NCBI GenBank assembly: GCA_938024995.1
Contig: CALJDU010000065.1
Location: forward strand, 1-38,341
Length of the DNA: 38,341 nt
Direction of reading: 5' to 3'
Source: an uncultured bacterium
GTDB taxonomy: Bacteria > Myxococcota_A > Polyangia > Polyangiales > Houyiibacteriaceae
Below the pieces are notes generated by a model. That model saw only the letters and a program-made list of their open reading frames with translations, was not told the origin of the DNA and did no database searches. This document shows positions 1 to 7,969 of this stretch, in pieces; the first letter of the stretch is position 1; the number at the start of each line of letters is the position of its first letter. Both the position numbers and the translations under genes were made by a program.

Positions 1-1
1 C

Positions 2-997
2 CCGTCCACCCAAGCCACGCTCGTGGAGCACTTGCTCGCGCATCCCAACGATGACGACGCCTGGGCGGTCTATGGCGACCTGCTCTCGGCCGAGGGTGAT
101 CCGCGCGGCGAGATCATCGCGCTCTCGCTCTCGGTCGAGCCGGACGCGGAGGCGCGCGTCGCGGAGTTGATCAAGGAACACGAGCCGACCTGGTTCCCGA
201 AGGTGGCGCGCGTGCGGCGCTTCACGAGGCGCGAATATGAGTATGGGTTTCTGCGCGCGTTTACCATGCCGCATGGCCGGGTGAATTTGAGCACGACCCT
301 GTTGCGCGATGTGCTCACCTCGAGCGCCTCGCGCTTCTTGCGTACGTTGAACGTTCAGCTGGCTGGTTTTCCGCTTCCCTTCGTGGTCGATGTCATCGCT
401 GCCGCGCCGCCGCGCGGGTTACGCGATCTGAAGCTCGGCATCTTCCCAGACCATGACGCGCCGGAGCGCGAAGAGCAGCCGGAACCTCACCCTTTGCTTG
501 CTTCGTTGCCGCACCTCACGTCGCTCACGCTTGACGTCACGCAAGGGGAGCTCGCGCTCTCTCACGACGCGCTTGAGACGCTGCTCGTGATGGAGCACGG
601 CGAAAACTTCGACGTCCACCTTGGCCGCGCGTCGCTGCCGAAGCTCGCCCATCTCGCGATTAAGCGGTTCGACCACGTCCCGTTCCGCGCCCGCGCGCTC
701 GCGCCGATGCTCCGTCAAGCGCCCGCGTTGCGGCGTCTCGAGGTCTGGAACGTTGCCGACACCGCAGGGTTTATCGAGAGCTTGATCGAGCACGAGGTTC
801 TGGCGCAGCTCTCCGAGCTCAGCGTGGTGCGCGGTGACCTCACCGACGATGGAGCGCAGCTGCTGCTCGAACACGTAGCGATCGCGCGCCAGGTCGAGCA
901 CATCAACGTCGAGCGCAACTTCCTGAGCGACGCGATGTTCGAGCGTCTCGCTCGGGCAGGCATCCGAACGATGGGCGCGCAGCGAGCGCGCGAGTAG
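2..997 (+). CDS. TIGR02996-domain / LRR-like protein, probably 5'-partial
   Basis: The N-terminus matches the TIGR02996 repeat-companion domain found in Myxococcota and Planctomycetes: a run of Asp/Ala residues, then VYGDLL and the hallmark GDPRGE about 25 residues in. The rest is Leu-rich with irregular LRR-like segments (LASLPHLTSLTL near residue 165, LRRLEVWN near 245, LSELSVV near 270). There is no signal peptide or membrane segment. The reading frame is open to the left edge with no stop, so the gene may begin upstream of the window; the only start codon visible inside is GTG at 23. The family has no known enzymatic role; protein-protein interaction is an inference from the LRR-like character. 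It converges on the FHA regulator with only 8 nt between stop codons, leaving no room for a classical terminator. Confidence 0.75.
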   Translation, partial: PSTQATLVEHLLAHPNDDDAWAVYGDLLSAEGDPRGEIIALSLSVEPDAEARVAELIKEHEPTWFPKVARVRRFTRREYEYGFLRAFTMPHGRVNLSTTLLRDVLTSSASRFLRTLNVQLAGFPLPFVVDVIAAAPPRGLRDLKLGIFPDHDAPEREEQPEPHPLLASLPHLTSLTLDVTQGELALSHDALETLLVMEHGENFDVHLGRASLPKLAHLAIKRFDHVPFRARALAPMLRQAPALRRLEVWNVADTAGFIESLIEHEVLAQLSELSVVRGDLTDDGAQLLLEHVAIARQVEHINVERNFLSDAMFERLARAGIRTMGAQRARE

Positions 998-1005
998 AAG
1001 CGGCG

Positions 1006-2310
1006 TCAGTTCTTGCGTCGATCGCTCGGGTGCAGGCCGTGCTTCTTCGAGAGCTTGTGCAGGTACTTCCGGTCCATATCGGCCGCGCGTGAGGCCGCGC
1101 TGATGTTGCCGCCGTGCCGGTCCAGCAACCAGCCCACGTAGCTCTTCTCGAACACGCTGTCCCACGCGGCTTTGCTCTCGCGGTAGCTCTGCGCCGGATC
1201 GAAGGCGGGCCCGCGCGCCTGCGTGCTCGACGGAACGTGCGCCAACGTCAGCGTGGTCTCCGCGTTCTCTCCCGCGAGACGAACGGCGCGCCGCAAGACG
1301 AAGTGAAGGCCCTGTACGTTGCCCGGCCAGTCGTTCTCGGTGAGCGCTGACAAGACCTCTTGCGCGGCGGCGAACGCGACGCCTCCATGCGTGCCCATCC
1401 GTTCGAGGAGCGCCTCGACGAGCACCGGGATGTCTTCGGTTCGCTCACGGAGCGGCGGGAGGTGAAGCGGAACGGCGGCGACCCGCGAGCAGAGCTCTTC
1501 GATCAGGTAACCACGTCGCACGAGCTCATCCAGGTCGGACTCGCTGCTGCTCACGACGCGCAGGTCGAAGCGCACCCGATCATCGCCGCGCTTGAACGAA
1601 CCGTTCTCGAGCGCGTGAGCGAGTCGCGGCTGGATGTCCTTGGGGAGCGAGCCGATGTTCTCGAAGTAGAGCGTCCCGCGGTGCGCGCTCTCGAGCAGGC
1701 CCTGCGGCTCGAAGAAGTCTTGGTCCGCGCGGGAGGCGACCAGCTCGTCGCACGGCACGCGGATGAAGGGACCCTCGGCGCGCGCGCTCTGGAAGTGGAC
1801 GCTTCGCGCGATCGCGTCCTTACCGGTCCCAGGCTCTCCGTGCGCGAAGACCGCGACCTCCGTGTTGACGATGCGCTCGAGCAATCCGAAGAGCTCGCGC
1901 ATGGGTTGAGAGACACCGCGCAGGCTACCGAAACGCGTCGCGCTGCTCGGGAGCATCTCGATCCGCTCGGCGAAGGCGCGGACCTTGAGCTCGACGGTCC
2001 CGACCGTGACGACCGCGCCGGCCTTGAGGTAGACCTCGCGCACCTCCGCGCCATCGAGGAGCGTGCCGTTGGTCGAGCCGAGATCGCGCAAGAGGTAGCC
2101 GCGCGCGTCGCGAATGATCTCGCAGTGGGATCGGGACACGGTCTGCTCGTCGAGGACGAGATCGTTGTCGAGGCTCTTGCCGATCAAGAAGACCGGCTTG
2201 TCCATGAGCATCTCGTCGCCGCGGCGCGGTCCGCTCAGCACGACCAAGGAGCAGCGCGCGAGCTCGACGATGCGCTTCCCGGTCCGGATGGTCGGTTCGC
2301 GTTGCGTCAT
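1006..2310 (-). CDS. FHA domain-AAA+-Fis-type HTH regulator lacking the GAFTGA loop
   Basis: A 434-residue protein with the architecture of a sigma-54 enhancer-binding protein. An FHA domain at about 20-110 carries the phosphothreonine-binding signatures GKSLDND, SRSH and GSTNGT. An AAA+ domain at about 130-365 has Walker A GEPGTGKD at 158-165 and the LPPLRER motif near 285-291. A Fis-like helix-turn-helix sits at about 400-430 (GNISAASRAADMDRKYLHKL). Two things are abnormal. The GAFTGA sigma-54 contact loop is missing between residues 190 and 210. The Walker B motif, usually LDEIG, reads FENIG at 216-220. It therefore probably binds DNA and a phosphorylated partner without remodelling sigma-54 holoenzyme in the usual way. 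Its ATG overlaps the stop of the upstream membrane protein gene (ATGA), implying translational coupling. Several Hanks kinases nearby could phosphorylate its FHA partner, but that link is inference. Confidence 0.9.
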   Translation of the reverse strand: MTQREPTIRTGKRIVELARCSLVVLSGPRRGDEMLMDKPVFLIGKSLDNDLVLDEQTVSRSHCEIIRDARGYLLRDLGSTNGTLLDGAEVREVYLKAGAVVTVGTVELKVRAFAERIEMLPSSATRFGSLRGVSQPMRELFGLLERIVNTEVAVFAHGEPGTGKDAIARSVHFQSARAEGPFIRVPCDELVASRADQDFFEPQGLLESAHRGTLYFENIGSLPKDIQPRLAHALENGSFKRGDDRVRFDLRVVSSSESDLDELVRRGYLIEELCSRVAAVPLHLPPLRERTEDIPVLVEALLERMGTHGGVAFAAAQEVLSALTENDWPGNVQGLHFVLRRAVRLAGENAETTLTLAHVPSSTQARGPAFDPAQSYRESKAAWDSVFEKSYVGWLLDRHGGNISAASRAADMDRKYLHKLSKKHGLHPSDRRKN

Positions 2311-2828
2311 GATGGATCCCCTGAAGCGGTCGCTGGACGGTTCGCCGCAGCATGAAAAAGAAAAGTGCGAACAAGAAGAGTGGCGCGGTCGTCCGCGGCG
2401 CCTCGCGTGAGGGTCTGCGCCACGGCGACGTCGAAAACATCGAAGCTCACGACGCCTTCCGACGGCACCTCAAGCGCTCGCGTCACGTCGTAGGAGAGGT
2501 CGGGCCCGCGCACCTCGAAGAGGACATCGTACCGACCCGGCGGGAGCTCGACGGTGTGGGAAAGCTCTGAGGCGAAGCCATCACGCTCCGTGAAGCGAGC
2601 GCCCTTCTGCTCCTGACCATCGCGACGAAAAGAGACACGCAGCTCCCGGATGTCCGCGTGAGCTTCTCCAAGGCGATACAAGATCTCCACATCCGTTGGC
2701 GCCACCGCGGTGATCTGGCCGCCGATCACGAAGATGCCCGCCACCGCGACAATCTTCGCAATGTGCTGGCTGTGCTTCTTGAGGAAAGAGAGGACACGTC
2801 GGGGGGTCTCGACCACGGCGCTGAACAT
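2307..2828 (-). CDS. Small single-span membrane protein coupled to FHA regulator
   Basis: A 173-residue protein I do not recognise. A basic N-terminus (RRVLSFLKKHSQ) precedes one hydrophobic segment at about 24-42 (IVAVAGIFVIGG). A soluble domain of about 120 residues follows; it is probably periplasmic and beta-rich, with a PPGRYDVLFEV segment resembling Ig- or carboxypeptidase-regulatory-like folds. A second hydrophobic stretch (ATLLVRTFLFHAAA) lies near the C-terminus. I chose the ATG at 2828 because AAGGA lies 7 nt upstream of it; a GTG at 2900 would add 24 residues without such a site. Its stop overlaps the start of the FHA-AAA regulator by 4 nt, so the two are made together. A membrane sensor or anchor controlling that regulator is a reasonable guess, not shown by sequence. 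Confidence 0.7.
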   Translation of the reverse strand: MFSAVVETPRRVLSFLKKHSQHIAKIVAVAGIFVIGGQITAVAPTDVEILYRLGEAHADIRELRVSFRRDGQEQKGARFTERDGFASELSHTVELPPGRYDVLFEVRGPDLSYDVTRALEVPSEGVVSFDVFDVAVAQTLTRGAADDRATLLVRTFLFHAAANRPATASGDPS

Positions 2829-2924
2829 ACTCGGATCCTTGTGGCCTCCAAACCCCGGTGCTAGGTTTTCGAGGTCCTTCGCTCGACGATCGCGGTCCAC
2901 CAGATCTTGGGCAGGGTTTCACGC

Positions 2925-5063
2925 ATGGTCCCGCTGACCGACATCGTCACTCAGGTTCAGTCCTACCACCCCAAGGCGGACTCGGATTTAATCGGGAAGG
3001 CCTTTGCCTTCGCCGAGGTGAAGCACACCGGTCAGATGCGTAAATCGGGGGAGCCGTACTTCACGCACCCCGCGTCTGTTGCCCGGATCATCGCGAGCAT
3101 GGAGCTCGATACGTCGAGTGTGTGCGCTGCGTTACTGCACGATGTCGTCGAAGACTGCGAGGTCACGACCGACGAGGTGTCCACTCTGTTCGGCAGTGAG
3201 GTCGCCTTCCTGGTCGATGGTGTCACCAAGCTCGGGCAGATCAACTTCACGTCGAAGGAAGACCGCCAAGCCGAGAGCTTCCGGAAAATGCTGGTCGCGA
3301 TGGCGCGCGACATTCGTGTCCTTCTGGTGAAGCTCGCCGATCGTCTCGACAACATGCGGACGCTTCAGCACATGAAGCCGTCTTCCCAGGAGCGGATCGC
3401 GCGCGAGACGATGGAGATCTACGCGCCGCTCGCGGGCCGTCTCGGCATCCAGTGGCTCAAGGCGGAGCTCGAAGACCTCTCTTTCAAATACCTCTACCCC
3501 GAGGCGCATGTTGAGCTCGAGACCAAGGTGCACCGCGTCGCGAAAGACACGAAGCGGTACATCGACGACGTCACGAAGAAGCTCAGCAAGATGCTCATCT
3601 CGCGTGGCTTCGCGCTCGAGGTCCAAGGCCGCCAAAAGAACCTGTGCTCGGTGTGGCGCAAGATGCAGCGCACGGGTGTGGAGTTCGAACAGATCCACGA
3701 CCTGATCGCGTTCCGCGTCGTCATGGAGAACGTGAGCGATTGTTACGCCGCGCTGGGCGTCGTGCACTCGGAGTGGACCCCGGTCCCGGGCAAGTTCAAG
3801 GACTACATCGCGCTGCCCAAAGCGAACATGTACCAGTCGCTTCACACGACCGTGATCGGTCCGGCCAAGAAGCGCATCGAGGTGCAGATCCGGACGCGTG
3901 AGATGCACCGCACCGCCGAGTTCGGGATCGCGGCGCACTGGAAGTACAAAGAGAAGTCGGGCGGCCTGCCGCACAAGGACGCGACGCGCTTTACGTGGCT
4001 CCGCGAGCTCATGGAGAACCAAAAGGAGCTCCGTGATCCCGACGAGTTCATCGAGAGCATCAAGGTCGACCTCTTCCCGGAAGAGGTCTACGTGTTCACG
4101 CCCGCGGGCGACGTGAAGACCTTCCCGCGCGGGGCGACCCCGATCGATTTCGCCTACTCCGTTCACTCCGAGGTCGGGCACCACTGCGCGGGCGCACGGG
4201 TCAACGGCGTGATGGCGCCGCTGCGTCAGAAGCTCCGTAACGGTGACGTGGTCGAGATCATCACGAAGTCGAACCAGTGGCCGAAGGAAGGCTGGCTCGA
4301 CTTCGTCGTCAGCACGCGCGCGCGCTCACGGATCCGCAGCTACCTCCGCGAAGAAGAGCGCAAGCAGTCCATCAAGCTCGGTCGCGATCTCTTTGAGTCC
4401 GAGATGCACAAGGCCAACCTCTCGACCTCGCGCTTCGCGAAGCAAGGCGGGCTTAAGAAGCTGCTCGAGCACTTCAGGCTCAATCACGACGACGAGCTCT
4501 ACGCGCAGATCGGCTACGGAAGGATCTCGATCCCCGCGGTCATGCGGATCGTCGATCCCGAGACCGTCGAAGCGCGCAAGAGCCTCGAGCCGGGGTTCAT
4601 CGAGCGCACCGTCCGCAAGGTCACCAAGCGCCAAGAAGGCATTCTCATCGAGGGAATGGACGACATCCTGGTGCGCTTCGGAAAGTGCTGCGCGCCGGTC
4701 GCGGGTGACCCGGTGGTGGGCTGGATCACTCGCGGACGCGGCGTCACGATCCATCGGCGCACGTGCAAGCGCGCGCTTGAGCTTGATCCCGAAAGGCGAA
4801 TCGACGTCCAGTGGGGTAAGCCTAAAATGGACCTCCCTGTTTCCCTCCGCGTGACGACCAGCGATCGGCCAGGCATCTTGGCGAAGGTGAGCACGGTCTT
4901 CACCGACACTGGCGTCAACATCTCCGAGGCGACCTGCCGCGTGGGAGACGACGGGCGCGCGGTGAACCTCTTCCAGTTTACGGTGGAGGACCGGACCATG
5001 TTGCGAACCGTGATGCGTGGCATCGCGAAGATCGACGGCGTCCAACATGTCGAGCGCATGTGA
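2925..5063 (+). CDS. rel: Bifunctional (p)ppGpp synthetase/hydrolase (Rel/SpoT)
   Basis: A 712-residue long RelA/SpoT homologue, full length for the family. It controls the stringent response by making and degrading (p)ppGpp. Domains in order: an HD hydrolase at about 25-180 with metal ligands in FTHP (H48) and the active HDVVED motif at 72-77; a synthetase at about 215-345 with KFKDYIA at 290-296 (the RXKD site typical of bifunctional enzymes, with a conservative Arg to Lys change) and the YQSLHTTV segment; TGS at about 385-445; a conserved-Cys region with GKCCAP; and a C-terminal ACT domain beginning VSLRVTTSDRPGILAK. Intact HD and synthetase sites predict both activities. ATG 2925 has AGGG 8 nt upstream and gives the family-like start MVPLTDI; a TTG at 2907 is less likely. 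It overlaps the downstream kinase gene by 4 nt and is divergent from the membrane protein gene. Confidence 0.96.
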   Translation: MVPLTDIVTQVQSYHPKADSDLIGKAFAFAEVKHTGQMRKSGEPYFTHPASVARIIASMELDTSSVCAALLHDVVEDCEVTTDEVSTLFGSEVAFLVDGVTKLGQINFTSKEDRQAESFRKMLVAMARDIRVLLVKLADRLDNMRTLQHMKPSSQERIARETMEIYAPLAGRLGIQWLKAELEDLSFKYLYPEAHVELETKVHRVAKDTKRYIDDVTKKLSKMLISRGFALEVQGRQKNLCSVWRKMQRTGVEFEQIHDLIAFRVVMENVSDCYAALGVVHSEWTPVPGKFKDYIALPKANMYQSLHTTVIGPAKKRIEVQIRTREMHRTAEFGIAAHWKYKEKSGGLPHKDATRFTWLRELMENQKELRDPDEFIESIKVDLFPEEVYVFTPAGDVKTFPRGATPIDFAYSVHSEVGHHCAGARVNGVMAPLRQKLRNGDVVEIITKSNQWPKEGWLDFVVSTRARSRIRSYLREEERKQSIKLGRDLFESEMHKANLSTSRFAKQGGLKKLLEHFRLNHDDELYAQIGYGRISIPAVMRIVDPETVEARKSLEPGFIERTVRKVTKRQEGILIEGMDDILVRFGKCCAPVAGDPVVGWITRGRGVTIHRRTCKRALELDPERRIDVQWGKPKMDLPVSLRVTTSDRPGILAKVSTVFTDTGVNISEATCRVGDDGRAVNLFQFTVEDRTMLRTVMRGIAKIDGVQHVERM

Positions 5064-6220
5064 GCAACCAGAGCGAAGCGCCGGACAAGTCTCCTTCAGT
5101 CGTCGCGGCGCGCTCGAAACGCTTCGGCAAGCCACGTGAACGCTCGGACGACTCGGTCGCCGCGGTTCCCGTGCGGCCTCTGCAGGTCGGCTTAATCGAT
5201 GACCTGATCCAGACCTTCTCAATGCCTCCGCCGACCAAGAAGGTCGACGTCGGCGCGTCGCTCGGCGGGCGCTTCGTGATCCAAGAACCCCTCGGCTCCG
5301 GCGGCATGGGCACGGTCTACCGCGCGCATGACCAAAAGGAAGGCACCGACGCCGCGGTCAAAGTGATGCAGCGCGATCGCGCGCGGGACGACGAAGCGCG
5401 CGCCCGGTTCGAGCGGGAGGCCGACATCCTCTTTCGCCTCGATCACCCCGGCATCGTCAAGCTCCTCGACTTCGGGATCAGCGACGAAGACGAGACGCCG
5501 TGGATCGCGATGGAGATGCTCGACGGAGAGACGCTGCACGAGTTCGTCTCCGAACGCGGCGAGCTCTCGCCAATGGAGCTGGTCCCGATCTTGAGCGCGA
5601 TCGCCAGCGCGCTCAGCGCGGCACACGGTAAAGGTGTCGTGCATCGCGACCTCAAGCCCGACAACATCTTCATGCTGCGCTCGGGCGAGTCGATGGTGAA
5701 GATCTTGGACTTTGGTCTCTCGATGTCGGCCGCCAACAAGAAGGTCACGCAGAACGGATCGCTCCTCGGGACGCCGCGCTACATGGCGCCGGAGCAGCTC
5801 CTCGGCGCGTCGAAGGCGACCAAGCAAAGCGACGTCTACTCGCTCGGCGTGATCGTGTACGAGGCGCTCTGCGGAGTGAGCCCGTTCGAGGCGTCGGACC
5901 AGCGTCAGCTCTTGGGGCAGATCCTCCAGAACCGGATCCGGCCCATCGCGGAGGTCCGCCCTGATCTGCCCGTGGGGGTCGCGGTCTGCATCGACCAAGC
6001 GCTCGCGGGAGACCCCGCGGTTCGGTATCGGACGCCGCAAGAGTTTGACCAGGCGTTCGCCGCCGCCGCGATGCGCTCAACCGTCCGCGCGAAAGTCGCC
6101 GCTGCCGGTCACCGCTCAAAACAGGCCCGGCATCGTCCGCTTCACATCGCGCTTGGGATCGTCGCGATCGTCTTGGTCGCGGTGATGGCGGCCGCGATGG
6201 GCTACGTCTTCGCCGGATAG
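5060..6220 (+). CDS. Tail-anchored Hanks-type Ser/Thr protein kinase
   Basis: A 386-residue eukaryotic-like kinase. A 65-residue polar N-terminal extension precedes the kinase domain at about 68-330. All catalytic elements are present: glycine loop GSGGMGTV at 79-86, the ATP-positioning Lys in AVKVM (K101), HRDLKPDN at 195-202, DFG at 217-219 and MAPEQ after the activation loop. One hydrophobic segment at about 361-384 (LGIVAIVLVAVMAAAMGYVF) ends the protein, leaving almost nothing outside the membrane. It therefore has no extracellular sensor domain, unlike PknB-type kinases. The GTG start lies within the rel stop (GTGA, 4-nt overlap), so it should be co-translated with the (p)ppGpp enzyme. 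A role in nutrient-stress signalling is inferred from this coupling only. The substrate is unknown. Confidence 0.93.
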   Translation: MSNQSEAPDKSPSVVAARSKRFGKPRERSDDSVAAVPVRPLQVGLIDDLIQTFSMPPPTKKVDVGASLGGRFVIQEPLGSGGMGTVYRAHDQKEGTDAAVKVMQRDRARDDEARARFEREADILFRLDHPGIVKLLDFGISDEDETPWIAMEMLDGETLHEFVSERGELSPMELVPILSAIASALSAAHGKGVVHRDLKPDNIFMLRSGESMVKILDFGLSMSAANKKVTQNGSLLGTPRYMAPEQLLGASKATKQSDVYSLGVIVYEALCGVSPFEASDQRQLLGQILQNRIRPIAEVRPDLPVGVAVCIDQALAGDPAVRYRTPQEFDQAFAAAAMRSTVRAKVAAAGHRSKQARHRPLHIALGIVAIVLVAVMAAAMGYVFAG

Positions 6221-6311
6221 TGACGGCTCGCGACAGCGCGTTTGCGCGGCCAGAACACGGTAGAAGGAGCGCGTGGTTGCAGCGCGCGCGCTTCCGCACT
6301 AACTAGCCGCG

Positions 6312-7418
6312 ATGGCTCTCTCGATCGGAATCGTCGGCCTGCCCAACGTCGGCAAGTCGACCCTCTTCAACGCGCTCTCAGAGAATCAGGCGGAGGCCGC
6401 GAACTACGCGTTCTGCACGATCGATCCGAACATCGGTGTCGTACCGGTTCCGGACAAGCGCTTCGACGTCTTGATCGAGCTCATGGAGCCGCACAAGAAC
6501 ATCAACGCGACGGTCGACTTCGTTGACATCGCGGGCCTCGTGAAGGGCGCGAGCAAAGGCGAGGGTCGCGGCAACGCGTTCTTGAGCAACATCCGGGACG
6601 CCGACGCGATCGCGCATGTCGTTCGTTGCTTTGAAGACGAGAACATCGTCCATGTCGACAACCGCGTTGACCCGGCCGCCGACATTGAGACGATCGAGAC
6701 CGAGCTGGTGCTCAAAGACCTCGAGACCGTCGAGAAGCGGCTCGACAAGGCGCGCCGGATGGCGAAGGGCAACAACCCGATCGAGAAGAAGGCGTCGGGC
6801 TTGTGCGAGAAGCTGGAAGTGATCTTGAGCGATGGGCAGCCCGCCCGGACCTTTGACGCGAGTGACCTCGACCCCGACGAGAAGAACATTCTGCGCGATC
6901 TCTGCCTTATCACCAGCAAGCCGATGTTCTACATCGCGAACGTATCCGAGGATCAGCTCGGTGGTGACGGCGGCCCCTTGGTTGACGCGGTGCGCGCGGT
7001 GGCCGGTCCCCGCGGAGCGCCCGTGGTCATGATCAGCGCGAAGATCGAAGCGGAGATCATGTCGCTCGACGCCGAAGACCGCGCCGAGTTCTTGGCCGAC
7101 ATGGGGCTCAAGGAGCCGGGCCTTCACGAAGTGATCCGCACCGGCTACGCCATGCTCGACCTCATCACGTACTTCACCGCCGGCAAGAAGGAAGTGCGGG
7201 CGTGGACGATCACGCGCGGGACCAAGGCGCCCGGCGCCGCGGGGAAGATCCACACCGACTTCGAGCGTGGCTTCATTCGAGCAGAGGTCATCAAGTACGA
7301 AGATATGGTCGAGTACAAGAGCGAAGCCGCGGTCAAAGCGGCGGGCAAAATGGGGCTCGAAGGCAAGGAGTACGTCGTCAAGGACGGCGACATCATGCAC
7401 TTCCGCTTCAACGTCTAA
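6312..7418 (+). CDS. ychF: Redox-regulated ATPase YchF (Obg/OLA1 family)
   Basis: A 368-residue protein matching YchF along its whole length. It has the G1 loop GLPNVGKS at 8-15, the switch/G3 segment DIAGLVKGASKGEG near 73, and the modified G4 motif NVSE (in place of NKxD) that gives this family its ATP preference. A coiled-coil insertion lies at about 130-180, and a C-terminal TGS domain contains LITYFTAGKKEVRAWT and ends HFRFNV. YchF binds the ribosome and is linked to translation quality and oxidative-stress responses in other bacteria. ATG 6312 begins exactly at the conserved N-terminus. It lies 91 nt downstream of the kinase gene on the same strand, so it could be the last gene of the rel transcript or have its own promoter; I see no strong terminator in the gap. 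Confidence 0.96.
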   Translation: MALSIGIVGLPNVGKSTLFNALSENQAEAANYAFCTIDPNIGVVPVPDKRFDVLIELMEPHKNINATVDFVDIAGLVKGASKGEGRGNAFLSNIRDADAIAHVVRCFEDENIVHVDNRVDPAADIETIETELVLKDLETVEKRLDKARRMAKGNNPIEKKASGLCEKLEVILSDGQPARTFDASDLDPDEKNILRDLCLITSKPMFYIANVSEDQLGGDGGPLVDAVRAVAGPRGAPVVMISAKIEAEIMSLDAEDRAEFLADMGLKEPGLHEVIRTGYAMLDLITYFTAGKKEVRAWTITRGTKAPGAAGKIHTDFERGFIRAEVIKYEDMVEYKSEAAVKAAGKMGLEGKEYVVKDGDIMHFRFNV

Positions 7419-7440
7419 GCGAGCCTCGTTTTCAAGATAA

Positions 7441-7523
7441 GTCGGGTCGCGCCTGTTCCTACTCGCGGCGCCTGACGCGTGAACGCGCGCGATTCACGGA
7501 CGAAAACAGGAGCGACCCGCGAC
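7441..7523. repeat. Imperfect inverted repeat downstream of ychF
   Basis: GTCGGGTCGCGCCTGTT at 7441-7457 is nearly the reverse complement of AACAGGAGCGACCCGCGAC at 7505-7523, with about 47 nt between arms. It could fold into a long-stem RNA structure ending the ychF transcript or lying in the leader of the small lipoprotein gene. There is no T-tract directly after the second arm, so it is not a textbook terminator. Confidence 0.45.
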
Positions 7524-7581
7524 CGACTCGCGCGCGTCAAAACAGGCCGAAATCGGAACGGACGTTGCTCCTCTTCGTCGC

Positions 7582-7854
7582 ATGATGAAATTTGGCAACG
7601 TATGGCGCAGCGCGCTTTTGGTTTGTTCTCTCTTCGCGGCCGTGGGCTGCGTGAACGCGGATGATGAGGACGTCGTCATCGGGTGCTGCGTAGCGCAACC
7701 GTGCTTTGATCCGTGTACCTGCGAGCATGTCCTGACCGTCTGCGGACCGGACCACGGAGAGGGGTTGAACAGCTGCCCCATCGGTACAGTGACGGAGCTG
7801 AGCTGCGGCGAGGAGTGGAAGCCGACCGCGAACTGCGTCGCGTCCCCGCAGTAG
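7582..7854 (+). CDS. Small Cys-rich lipoprotein
   Basis: A 90-residue protein with an N-terminal signal (MMKFGNVWRSALLVCSLFAAVGC) ending in a lipobox-like AVGC with the lipidation Cys at 23. The mature part of about 68 residues is rich in Cys (GCC, PCFDPCTCEHVLTVC, SCP, SCGEE, NC), suggesting a small disulfide-bonded envelope domain. I do not recognise the family. A second ATG directly follows the first. No clear Shine-Dalgarno is seen before either. The gene stands alone between ychF and the second kinase gene, and is followed by a weak terminator-like hairpin. Small Cys-rich lipoproteins of unknown function are common in Myxococcota. Confidence 0.7.
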   Translation: MMKFGNVWRSALLVCSLFAAVGCVNADDEDVVIGCCVAQPCFDPCTCEHVLTVCGPDHGEGLNSCPIGTVTELSCGEEWKPTANCVASPQ

Positions 7855-7910
7855 TCCGGCTGAGCTCGAGGGCTCTGCCGGGATCGTTTAAGGAGACGCG
7901 AGAAATCAAG

Positions 7911-7936
7911 AAAGCGGACCGCTCTGCGGCTTTTTT
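7911..7936 (+). terminator. Weak intrinsic terminator candidate
   Basis: AAAG, a short bulge, then CCGC-TCT-GCGG and CTTT form a bulged stem-loop running into TTTTTT. It lies 57 nt after the small lipoprotein gene and 34 nt before the next kinase gene. The stem is short, so strength is uncertain. Confidence 0.45.
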
Positions 7937-7969
7937 GACCGGCGATCGCCGCGAACCGACTGTTACGTC

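Noticed and set aside
3132..4184. Long open frame on the minus strand opposite rel (350 codons)
   Set aside because: It is a shadow of the high-GC codon pattern of rel; the product is charged low-complexity sequence with no recognisable motif, while rel is unmistakable.
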